A stretch of 64,000 nt of DNA from Solidesulfovibrio sp. (GTDB lineage: Bacteria > Desulfobacterota > Desulfovibrionia > Desulfovibrionales > Desulfovibrionaceae): assembly GCF_038562415.1 (NCBI RefSeq), contig NZ_JBCFBA010000007.1:124001-188000 (forward strand), in the 5' to 3' direction. The notes under the pieces were generated by a model. That model made no database searches. It was not told the DNA's origin and saw nothing but the letters and a program-made list of their open reading frames with translations. Below are positions 13,646-21,241 of the stretch, piece by piece. Position numbers and translations under genes: made by a program. How positions within the stretch are numbered: position 1 is the first letter of the stretch; the number at the start of each line of letters is the position of its first letter.

Positions 13646-15226
13646 ATGCTGCCAGCCCGCGCCCCGCTGCCGCCGGCCTTCCCGACGGCGCTCGCGGTCG
13701 TCTACGATGCCCTGCCCCTGGGCGTCATCCTGGCCGACGCGGCCGGTGACATCGTCCACGTCAACCCCGCCTTCCACCGGATCACGGAAATCACCTCCCG
13801 CGACCTGGAGTTCATGGCCTTCGACGACGTGCTGTCGGTTTTCTGCCTGGGCTTTTGCGCCGCCGGGCCGGACATCGGCTGTCCCACGGGCCGCTGGCTC
13901 AACGTGGAGCGCGCCGTGGCCCGGGCCGGCGGCGGCAACGGCTGGGTGCGCATCCACCTGTCCGAAGTGGCGGCCGCGGGCCGCGCCCTGCGCCAGCTGC
14001 TGGTCGAGGACGTGAGCAAATACCGCGACTGCATCGACGCCCTGCTCAACCGCAAAAAGAAGTACCAAAGCATCCTGGACAAGCGGCCGGACCCCATCTG
14101 CTGCTTCCTGCCGGATTTCTCCATCACCTACGCCAACACCTCCTGCTGCCGCTGCTTCGGCCGGGGCCGCAACGAGTGCCTGGGCGAGAACCTGCCGCTG
14201 TTGCTGCCCCCGGCCGTGCGCGACGAGTTCCACAAGGCCGTGGCCGCCATCACCCCGGAACACCCCGTGGCCGAGCTGGAACAGCGCCTGGACGACACCG
14301 GCGGCATGGGGGCGCTGGAAGGCCGGCCCATGTGGGTGCGCTGGGTGATCCAGGGCTTTTTCTACAAGACCGGGCACGTGCGGGAATACCAGGCCGCCGG
14401 CACGGACATCTCCGACCAGAAGCTGGCCGAAAGCCGGGTGCTGCACGCCGACCGGCTCCTGTCGTTGGGGGGGCTTGTCTCGGAAGTGGCCCACGAGATC
14501 AACAACCCCAACAACTTCATCATGTTAAACGCCCCGCTGCTCATGGACATCTGGTGGCGGCTGGCCCCGGTGCTGGAGCGGCTGCCCGAGCGGGACGTGG
14601 CCGAGCACTTTCGCGAAAGCGGGCTGATCATGCCCGAGATCATCAACCACGGGCACCAGCTCATCCAGGGCATCGTGGAGGGAGCCAACCGCATCAGCGG
14701 CATCGTCAAGGAGCTCAAGCAGTACAGCCGCCAGGAAGTGGACGGCGGCTTCGAACTGCTGGCCATAAACGAGGTGGTCCAGGCCGCCTCGGCCCTGATG
14801 CAAAAAAAGATCGCCAAGTCCACCCGGCGCTTTTCCATCCGCTACGGCTACAACCTGCCGCTGGTGCGCGGCCGGCGCCAGCGCCTGGAACAGGTGGTGG
14901 TCAACCTGCTGCAAAACGCCTGTCAGGCGCTGACCCACCCCTCCCAGGCCATCGTCCTGGAGACGCGCCAGGACCCGGCCAAGGGCTCGGTGGCCATCGT
15001 GGTGGCCGACGAGGGCGTGGGCATACCGCCCCAAGCCCTGCCCCTGGTCACCCAGCCGTTTTTTTCCACCAAGGGCGTCCAGGGCGGCACGGGGCTGGGG
15101 CTTTCCATCTCGCTGTCCGTGGCCCGGGAGCACGGCGGCCGGCTGGACATCGAGTCCCCGCCCGGGCGCGGCACCCGGGCCGTGGTGTCGCTGCCCGTGG
15201 CCCTGCCCGGCCCTTCCCGCGCCTGA
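13646..15226 (+). CDS. PAS sensor histidine kinase (NtrB-like), Cys-rich
   Basis: A 526-residue soluble kinase that should phosphorylate the adjacent sigma-54 response regulator. Two PAS domains come first (about 10-110 and 130-250), then the H-box LVSEVAHEINNPNNF (about 290) and an HATPase domain with the N-box NLLQNACQAL, DEGVGIP and GTGLGLSIS. The PAS domains are unusually cysteine-rich (CLGFC, DIGCP, ICCF, CCRC), which suggests a redox, thiol or metal-type signal; that is inference. There is no membrane segment. The start at 13646 was chosen for the GGAG eight bases upstream and because the PAS fold begins just after it; an upstream TTG at 13589 adds 19 unconserved residues. The partner gene begins 13 bases later. 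Confidence 0.9.
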   Translation: MLPARAPLPPAFPTALAVVYDALPLGVILADAAGDIVHVNPAFHRITEITSRDLEFMAFDDVLSVFCLGFCAAGPDIGCPTGRWLNVERAVARAGGGNGWVRIHLSEVAAAGRALRQLLVEDVSKYRDCIDALLNRKKKYQSILDKRPDPICCFLPDFSITYANTSCCRCFGRGRNECLGENLPLLLPPAVRDEFHKAVAAITPEHPVAELEQRLDDTGGMGALEGRPMWVRWVIQGFFYKTGHVREYQAAGTDISDQKLAESRVLHADRLLSLGGLVSEVAHEINNPNNFIMLNAPLLMDIWWRLAPVLERLPERDVAEHFRESGLIMPEIINHGHQLIQGIVEGANRISGIVKELKQYSRQEVDGGFELLAINEVVQAASALMQKKIAKSTRRFSIRYGYNLPLVRGRRQRLEQVVVNLLQNACQALTHPSQAIVLETRQDPAKGSVAIVVADEGVGIPPQALPLVTQPFFSTKGVQGGTGLGLSISLSVAREHGGRLDIESPPGRGTRAVVSLPVALPGPSRA

Positions 15227-15239
15227 TCCGGAGGCCGCC

Positions 15240-16646
15240 GTGACCGCCACGCCGCGAAAACCCCGGGCGCCCATCCTTCTCGTCGACGACGAGGCGCAGG
15301 CGCTGACGAGCTATACCCTCAACCTGCGCTTTTCGGGCCTGACCAACATCGTCACCTGCGCCGACAGCCGCCGGGTGCCGGAGCTGCTCGCCGGGCGGCG
15401 CTTCTCCCTGGTCATCCTGGACCTGTCCATGCCGCACCTGGGCGGCGAGGCAATCCTCGCCCACAGGCGGCGCCTGGGGCTGACCGTGCCGGTCATCGTC
15501 ATCACCGGCTTAAACGACGTGGATACGGCCGTGCGCTGCCTGCGGGCCGGCTCCTTCGACTACCTGGTCAAGCCCGTGGACCGGGCCCGGCTGCTCGCGG
15601 CCGTGACCCAGGCCCTGTCCGGGTGCGAGGGCGCGCCGGCCCCGGCCGGCGGGGAGGCCGGGGAGGCCGGCGAGCGCCTGCTGACGCAAAACCCGGCCAT
15701 GCTCCGGGTGCGGGCGGAACTGCGGGCCGTGGCCGCCTCCCGCGAGCCGGCGCTCATCCTCGGCGAAACCGGGGTCGGCAAGGAGCTGGCGGCCAGGGCC
15801 ATCCACGGCGCCGCCGTGGCCGGCGGCCGCCGGGGCGCGTTTATCGGCTGCAACGTGGCCGGGCTCGACGACGCCATGTTCGCGGACACGCTTTTCGGCC
15901 ACCGCAAGGGCGCCTTCACCGGCGCCCAGGCCGACCGGGCCGGGCTCATGGACGAGGCCGGCGGCGGGACGCTGTTTCTCGACGAGATCGGCGATTTGCC
16001 CCTGTCCTGTCAGCTCAAGCTGCTGCGTTGCGTCCAGGAACGCGAATTCCTGCCCCTTGGCAGCGACGAGCCCAAGCCCATGGACTGCCGGCTAGTGGCC
16101 GCCACCAACCGGGGCGTGGACGCGCTCATGACCCCGGAGGCCTTCCGCCGGGACCTCTTTTTCCGGCTGCGCACGCACCTCATTGTCATTCCGCCCCTGC
16201 GCGAGCGCCTGGACGATTTGCCGCTGCTCGTGCCCCATTTCCTGGCCGAGGCGGCCCGGGACCAGGGCCGGCCCTGCCCCGAGGCGCCGCCGGCCCTCTA
16301 CGACCTCCTGGCCGGCTACGGCTTTCCGGGCAACGTGCGCGAACTGCGCTCCCTGCTCCACCACGCCCTGACCATGCTGGGACCCGGGGAGGCCCGCCTG
16401 TCGCCGGGTCCGGTGCGCGCCTGGATCGATTCGGTGGCCGCCGCCGGCGGCGCCGTGCCCCCGGCCCGGACCGTGGGCGACCTGCCCACCCTGCGCCAGG
16501 CCGAGGCCCGGGTGGCCGCGGACGTCATCCTGGAAGCCCTGCGCCGCGCCGGGGGCAACCAGAGCAAGGCGGCGAAAATACTCGGAATATCCAGGCAGGC
16601 CATGAGCAAGCGCTGCCGCGGCCTGCGCGGCGTCAAGGCCGGTTGA
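15240..16646 (+). CDS. Sigma-54-dependent response regulator (REC-AAA+-Fis)
   Basis: A 468-residue NtrC-type activator. The receiver domain (about 10-125) has the acidic pocket LVDDE, the phospho-acceptor in LVILDLSMP and the lysine in LVKPVD. The AAA+ domain (about 145-375) has Walker A GETGVGKE, an intact GAFTGA loop and Walker [14 protein letters not shown] Fis-type helix-turn-helix is at 435-462 (NQSKAAKILGISRQAMSKR). A GTG start follows a clean GGAGG. It is co-transcribed with the kinase 13 bases upstream. The -24/-12 promoter and dyads directly downstream make the next operon its likely target. Confidence 0.94.
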   Translation: MTATPRKPRAPILLVDDEAQALTSYTLNLRFSGLTNIVTCADSRRVPELLAGRRFSLVILDLSMPHLGGEAILAHRRRLGLTVPVIVITGLNDVDTAVRCLRAGSFDYLVKPVDRARLLAAVTQALSGCEGAPAPAGGEAGEAGERLLTQNPAMLRVRAELRAVAASREPALILGETGVGKELAARAIHGAAVAGGRRGAFIGCNVAGLDDAMFADTLFGHRKGAFTGAQADRAGLMDEAGGGTLFLDEIGDLPLSCQLKLLRCVQEREFLPLGSDEPKPMDCRLVAATNRGVDALMTPEAFRRDLFFRLRTHLIVIPPLRERLDDLPLLVPHFLAEAARDQGRPCPEAPPALYDLLAGYGFPGNVRELRSLLHHALTMLGPGEARLSPGPVRAWIDSVAAAGGAVPPARTVGDLPTLRQAEARVAADVILEALRRAGGNQSKAAKILGISRQAMSKRCRGLRGVKAG

Positions 16647-16665
16647 CATGTCAACCGGCCTTGAC
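16632..16665. promoter_or_regulatory. 34-bp palindrome: two abutting 16-bp dyads (putative enhancer sites 1 and 2)
   Basis: A perfect palindrome overlapping the activator's stop codon. It reads as two copies of GTCAA(G/C)-N4-(G/C)TTGAC, at 16632-16647 and 16650-16665, with centres 18 bp apart. Relative to the predicted sigma-54 start near 16826 they lie around -186 and -168, typical for an upstream activating site. Confidence 0.75.
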
Positions 16666-16722
16666 AGGGGCACATTGTTCGCCTTTTCCCATGCCCCTTG
16701 GCCGCCGCCGGGGCCGGGCCTT

Positions 16723-16738
16723 GTCAACGCAGGTTGAC
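16723..16738. promoter_or_regulatory. Third 16-bp dyad GTCAAC-N4-GTTGAC (putative enhancer site 3)
   Basis: Has the same half-sites and the same 4-base spacer as the two dyads in 16632-16665. It sits near -95 from the predicted start. Three matches within 107 bp and upstream of a sigma-54 promoter are unlikely by chance. Confidence 0.7.
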
Positions 16739-16800
16739 CAGGGCGTGGCCGACACCTCAAAAAAACAAGTAACATAGTGAAATAAAAACATTAACAGGAC

Positions 16801-16816
16801 TGGCCCAACCCTTGCT
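16801..16816 (+). promoter_or_regulatory. Sigma-54 (-24/-12) promoter for the SQR operon
   Basis: The sequence TGGCCCAACCCTTGCT has GG at 16802-16803 and GC at 16814-16815 with exactly 10 bases between them, against the consensus TGGCAC-N5-TTGC. An A-rich tract (16757-16800) lies just upstream. Predicted transcription start is near 16826, leaving about a 70-base leader before the SQR-like gene. Confidence 0.82.
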
Positions 16817-16895
16817 CTTCCGACTCCCGAAACCGGACGCGGCCGCGTCCGGCGTGCCTTGGGCACGGATATCTCAGCGAGGAGTCGTGATCGTC

Positions 16896-18137
16896 ATGAA
16901 AAAACTGTTGATTCTGGGTTCCGGCGCGGGCGGCGTCATGGTGGCCACCAAGATGGCCAAGCTTCTCAGCCCCCGGGAATGGAAGATCACCGTCATCGAC
17001 CGTTCCTGGCAGCACCACTACCAGGCGGGCTGGCTGTTCATCCCCTTCGGCATCTATTCCATCGGAGACTGCGTCAAGCCGCAGATGGACTTCATCCCGT
17101 CGGGCGTGGACTTCGTGCAGGACGAGATCGTGGCCATCGACCCCGAGGCGAAAAAGGTCACCTGCAAAAACGGCAGCCACGACTATGACTGGGTGGTCGT
17201 GGGCACCGGCTGCCGCATCATGCCCGACGAGATCGACGGCATGGCCGACGGCTGGCGCAAGGACATCTTCGACTTCTACACCCCGGACGGGGCCATGGCC
17301 CTGGCCAAAAGGCTCAAGCACTTCAACAAGGGCAAGCTCGTGCTCAACATCGCCGAGATGCCCATCAAGTGCCCGGTGGCGCCCCTGGAATTCGTCTTCC
17401 TGGCCGACTGGTTCTTCATGATCAACGACAGCCGCTGCAACATCGAGATCGAACTGGTCACCCCGCTGACCGGCGCCTTCACCAAGCCGGTCGCCGCCGA
17501 GATCCTGGGCAAGCTGTGCGAGGAAAAAAACATCCGGATCCGGCCCAACTTCGAGATCGGCTCCGTGGACGCGGAACGCAAGGTCATCGAGTCCCACAAG
17601 GGCGAGGAAGCGGACTACGACCTGTTCGTCTCCATCCCGCCCAACTTCGGCTCCCAGGTCATCGAGGACTCGGGCATCGGCGACCCCATGTGCTACATGG
17701 ACACCGATCCCCACACCCTCAAGTCCAAGGTCTACCCCAACATGTACGTCATCGGCGACGCCACCAACGTGCCCACCTCGAAAGCCGGCGCCGTGGCCCA
17801 CTACCAGTCCGACGTGGTGGCCGAGAACCTGCACCGCGAGATCGAGGGCCTGGAAGCCCGGCCGGAATTCGACGGCCACTCCACCTGCTTCATCGTCACC
17901 GGCTACGAGAAGGCCACGCTGATCGACTTCAACTACAAGGTCGAGCCCCTGCCCGGCAAATACCCCTTCCCCGGCCTCGGCCCCCTGGATCTGCTGGGCG
18001 AGTCCTTCATGAACTACGCCGGCAAGATGATGTTCAAGTGGGTGTATTTCAACCTCATGCTCAAGGGCAAGGAACTGCCGCTCGAACCGCAGATGTTCAT
18101 GGCCGGCAAGAAGCGCATGGGCGTTTGCGGCCTGTAG
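16896..18137 (+). CDS. Sulfide:quinone-oxidoreductase-like FAD flavoprotein
   Basis: A 413-residue member of the SQR/FCSD flavoprotein family, expected to oxidise sulfide (or a related sulfur species) at the membrane and pass electrons to quinone. GSGAGG (8-13) is the dinucleotide-binding turn and YVIGDAT (284-290) the second FAD contact. The two redox cysteines expected of SQR are present: Cys159 in IKCPVAPLEF and Cys331 in TCFIVTG. The paired DUF1641 gene is typical of one SQR subgroup. The start at 16896 has GAGGAG 11 bases upstream; a GTG at 16887 is too near it. A sigma-54 promoter lies about 80 bases upstream. Substrate specificity cannot be read from sequence. Confidence 0.85.
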   Translation: MKKLLILGSGAGGVMVATKMAKLLSPREWKITVIDRSWQHHYQAGWLFIPFGIYSIGDCVKPQMDFIPSGVDFVQDEIVAIDPEAKKVTCKNGSHDYDWVVVGTGCRIMPDEIDGMADGWRKDIFDFYTPDGAMALAKRLKHFNKGKLVLNIAEMPIKCPVAPLEFVFLADWFFMINDSRCNIEIELVTPLTGAFTKPVAAEILGKLCEEKNIRIRPNFEIGSVDAERKVIESHKGEEADYDLFVSIPPNFGSQVIEDSGIGDPMCYMDTDPHTLKSKVYPNMYVIGDATNVPTSKAGAVAHYQSDVVAENLHREIEGLEARPEFDGHSTCFIVTGYEKATLIDFNYKVEPLPGKYPFPGLGPLDLLGESFMNYAGKMMFKWVYFNLMLKGKELPLEPQMFMAGKKRMGVCGL

Positions 18138-18151
18138 GAGGGTCCCGAACC

Positions 18152-18799
18152 ATGAATAACGAGGACCTCATCCTGGAAAAGCTCTCCGCCATCGAGGCGG
18201 AGCTTGCCGAGGCGCGCGCCTCGCGCCTCGAAATGCAGGAGCTCAAGCACGACTTGAGCCCGCTGATGAAATCCGCCTTCCGGAACGTGTTGCGCGAACT
18301 CGGCCAGGTCGACCAAGGCTTCGAGCTGGAAGACGCCTTCGTGCTGCTGCGGCGCTTTTTGCGCAACATGAAAAACATGGCCTCCATGCTCGACCAGATG
18401 GAAAACGTCATCGAGCTGGTCCACACCATGGAGCCGCTGCTCAAAACCGGCGTGCACAACACCATCCGCTACCTCGGCACCCTCGAACAGCGCGGCGTGT
18501 TCCGCACCTACGCCGCCATGCTGGAGATGCGGGCCAAGGTTTCCGCCCGCTACACGCCCGAGGACTTCGAGCAGATGAGCGACGCCTTCGTGGAGATGAT
18601 CGGGCTGCTCAAGAAACTGGCCACGCCGGAGTTCATGGCCCTTTTGGGCAAGCTCACCGACCTGCCGGCGGCCATGGAACTGGGCAAGGCCCAGCCCCTG
18701 GGGCTGATGGGCCTGGTCTCGGCCCTTCGCGACCCGGACCTGCGCGAAGGCCTGGGCGTGGGCCTGCAAATGGCCAAGTCGCTGAAGACGTTGAAGTAA
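18152..18799 (+). CDS. DUF1641-family protein, SQR partner
   Basis: A 215-residue, almost wholly helical protein. It starts MNNEDLILEKLSAIEAEL with a coiled-coil-like first 35 residues. The central region (AMLEMRAKVSARYTPEDFEQM, KKLATPEFMALLGKLTDLP) and the C-terminal GLMGLVSALRDPDLREGLG match DUF1641 proteins, which are repeatedly found next to SQR-like genes in bacteria and archaea. There is no signal peptide. It lies 14 bases after the flavoprotein gene with GGAGG ahead of the start. Its biochemical role is unknown; an accessory or subunit role is inferred from the linkage. Confidence 0.8.
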   Translation: MNNEDLILEKLSAIEAELAEARASRLEMQELKHDLSPLMKSAFRNVLRELGQVDQGFELEDAFVLLRRFLRNMKNMASMLDQMENVIELVHTMEPLLKTGVHNTIRYLGTLEQRGVFRTYAAMLEMRAKVSARYTPEDFEQMSDAFVEMIGLLKKLATPEFMALLGKLTDLPAAMELGKAQPLGLMGLVSALRDPDLREGLGVGLQMAKSLKTLK

Positions 18800-18829
18800 C
18801 TGCGTAACGGGCAACCACGCGAGGAAGCT

Positions 18830-19186
18830 ATGGGCAAGAAGATTCTCATCATCGACGACGACCCCGACGTCGTCTCCTACTTAAAGGACGTCTTCGAGGC
18901 CGAGGGATTCACCACCTTCACCGCCGTCAACGGCGTGGAGGGCCTGGAAAAGGCGCAGGTGCACCGCCCCGACCTCATCACCCTGGACATGGACATGCCG
19001 GCCCGCGGCGGCACGCTGTTCTACGTCAAGCTGCGCCAGGAACCGTCCCTGGCCGAGATCCCGGTCATCGTCATCTCCGGCGTCGGCCCCCGGCCGCCGG
19101 CGATCGCCAAGAACGTCCCCGTGCTGTCCAAGCCCGTGGACCCCAAGAAGACGCTCAAGCTGGTCAGCGAAATGATCGGCGCCTAG
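18830..19186 (+). CDS. Single-domain response regulator (CheY-like receiver)
   Basis: A 118-residue receiver with no output domain. The acidic pair is in IIDDDPD, the phospho-acceptor in LITLDMDMP and the switch lysine in LSKPVD. It could relay phosphate from either downstream kinase or act as a sink. GAGGAAG precedes the ATG. It is 30 bases after the DUF1641 gene and followed by a strong intercistronic hairpin. Confidence 0.88.
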   Translation: MGKKILIIDDDPDVVSYLKDVFEAEGFTTFTAVNGVEGLEKAQVHRPDLITLDMDMPARGGTLFYVKLRQEPSLAEIPVIVISGVGPRPPAIAKNVPVLSKPVDPKKTLKLVSEMIGA

Positions 19187-19198
19187 AGGCGGCGTATC

Positions 19199-19240
19199 GC
19201 CCGGCGGCGGGACGGACGGCGCACCGTCCCGCCGCCGGGC
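19199..19240 (+). repeat. Intercistronic hairpin, 17-bp perfect stem
   Basis: Arms 19199-19215 and 19224-19240 are exact complements (gcccggcggcgggacgg), with an 8-base loop, between the receiver and kinase genes. No U-run follows and the next Shine-Dalgarno begins 9 bases later, so mRNA processing or stability control is more likely than termination. Confidence 0.75.
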
Positions 19241-19258
19241 CAACCAACGGAGTGCCCC

Positions 19259-21241
19259 ATGCGCGACGACTCGCCGGAACCGCTTCTGGGCCTGGCCGAC
19301 AAACGCGTGCTCATCGTCGACGACGAGGAGGCCCTGCGCGAGGTGCTGGGCCTGTCCGTGGCCGACCTCGGCTACGTCGTGCGCACGGCGGCCGACGGCC
19401 GCGAGGCCCTGGACGGCTTCGCCGACTTCCAACCCGACATCGTGCTCACCGACATCAAGATGCCCGTCATGGACGGCATCGAGCTGCTGCGCCGCATCAA
19501 GGACCGCGCCCCCGACGTCGAGGTCGTCATGATCAGCGGCCACGGCGACATGGAACTGGCCATACGAAGCCTCCAGTACGAGGCCCTGGATTTCCTGACC
19601 AAGCCCGTGCGCGACGAGCTGCTGGTCAATGCCCTCAAGCGGGCCGGCGAAAAGATCGACATGCGCCGGCAGCTGCGCGAACACACCCAAAACCTCGAAC
19701 GCATCGTCAAGGAGAAAAGCGCCCGGCTGGTGGAACTCGAACGCCAGCTGGCCGTGGGCCAGGCCGTGGAGGGCCTGTCCACGGCCATGAAGGACCTGGC
19801 CGCCTCCTGCGACGACGGGCCGGGCTATTTCAACGCGCTGCCCTGTTTCCTGGCCATCCACAACCGCTACCTGGAAATCGTGACCGTCAACCAGCTCTCG
19901 AAGGATCGCCTGGGCGACCTGACCGGCAAGAACTCCTGGGAGGCCTACGCCGGCCGCAGCGGCAGCGGCAACGCCTGCCCGGTCTGGAAGACCATCGAGA
20001 CGGGAAAGCCCCAGCGCGGCCGCGAGTCCCTGCGCGGCGCCGACGGCCGGGAGATTCCGGTCATCGTCCACACCGCCCCGATATTAAGCAAGGACGGGGC
20101 CGTGGAACTGGTGCTGGAACTGTCCGTGGACATCTCCGAGGTCAAGCGCCTGCAGGAGGAACTGCGCGCCGCCCGGGAAAAATTCCAGCGGCTCTTCGAC
20201 GCCGTGCCGGCCACCATCGCCGTGGTGGACCGCGACTTTTGCCTCATCGAGGCCAACCGCCGCTTCCGCCAGGATTTCGGCCCCGAGCGGGCCCACCAAT
20301 GCTTCGCCCTGTTCGCCCACGGCGACAGCCCCTGCCAGCGCTGCCCCGTGGCCCGCACCTTCGAGGACGGCGCCTCCCACGAGGACGAGACCGTGGTCAC
20401 CACCCGGGAGGGCCGCCAGCGCAACGTGCTCATCCAGACCGCGCCCATCCACGACGAAGCCGGCGCCATCGAACAGGTCATGGAGATCGCCACGGACATC
20501 ACGCAGATCCGCCAGCTCCAGGACCACCTGGCTTCGCTCGGGCTCATGCTCGGGTCCATGTCCCACGGGGTCAAGGGGCTGTTGACCTCCCTCGACGGCG
20601 GCGTGTTCAAGGTCGACCTGGGGCTTTCGCGCGGCGACGAGGCCAAGCTGCGCGAGGGCTGGGCCATCGTGCGCGACAAGATAAGCCGCATCCGCAAGAT
20701 GGTCCTGGACATCCTCTATTACGCCAAAAGCCGCGAAACCCACCGCGAACCCGTGGACGCGGCCGTCTTCGCCCGCGACCTGGCCGAGGCCGTGGAGCCC
20801 AAGGCCGCCGCCCGCCGGGTCGGCTTCGCCCTGACCGTGGCCGACGACGCCGGCCTGGCCGACCTCGACGAGGCGGCCATGCACTCGGCCCTGGTCAATT
20901 TCCTGGAAAACGCCGTGGACGCCTGCGCCGAGGCCGACCAGCAGGCCGGCCCGGCCCCGGGCGGGCGCACGGTGCGCCTTGCCGTGGGCCAGGCCGACGG
21001 CCGGCTCGTCTTCGAGGTCGCCGACGACGGCATCGGCATGGACCGGGACACCCGGGAAAAGATGTTCACCCTGTTTTTTTCCTCCAAGGGCAGCCGGGGC
21101 ACCGGACTGGGGCTTTTCATCTCCAACCAGATCGTGCGCCAGCACGGCGGAGATATCGAGGTCGACAGCGCCCCGGGCGCGGGCACGCGCATCCGGGTCC
21201 GGCTGCCGCGCGGTCACGACGCCGCGCGGGAGGCGTCGTGA
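19259..21241 (+). CDS. REC-PAS-PAS sensor histidine kinase, soluble
   Basis: A 660-residue protein with an N-terminal receiver (about 12-130; LIVDDEE, IVLTDIKMP, LTKPVR), a coiled-coil linker, two PAS domains (about 190-300 and 310-420), an H-box LGSMSHGVKGLLTSLDG (about 435) and an HATPase domain with GTGLGLFIS. The receiver at the N-terminus suggests it takes phosphate or signal from another kinase. Both PAS domains carry a CPV motif (NACPVWKTIETG, CQRCPVARTFEDG) shared with the next kinase. There is no membrane segment. GGAG precedes the ATG. Its stop overlaps the next gene's GTG start. Confidence 0.88.
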   Translation: MRDDSPEPLLGLADKRVLIVDDEEALREVLGLSVADLGYVVRTAADGREALDGFADFQPDIVLTDIKMPVMDGIELLRRIKDRAPDVEVVMISGHGDMELAIRSLQYEALDFLTKPVRDELLVNALKRAGEKIDMRRQLREHTQNLERIVKEKSARLVELERQLAVGQAVEGLSTAMKDLAASCDDGPGYFNALPCFLAIHNRYLEIVTVNQLSKDRLGDLTGKNSWEAYAGRSGSGNACPVWKTIETGKPQRGRESLRGADGREIPVIVHTAPILSKDGAVELVLELSVDISEVKRLQEELRAAREKFQRLFDAVPATIAVVDRDFCLIEANRRFRQDFGPERAHQCFALFAHGDSPCQRCPVARTFEDGASHEDETVVTTREGRQRNVLIQTAPIHDEAGAIEQVMEIATDITQIRQLQDHLASLGLMLGSMSHGVKGLLTSLDGGVFKVDLGLSRGDEAKLREGWAIVRDKISRIRKMVLDILYYAKSRETHREPVDAAVFARDLAEAVEPKAAARRVGFALTVADDAGLADLDEAAMHSALVNFLENAVDACAEADQQAGPAPGGRTVRLAVGQADGRLVFEVADDGIGMDRDTREKMFTLFFSSKGSRGTGLGLFISNQIVRQHGGDIEVDSAPGAGTRIRVRLPRGHDAAREAS

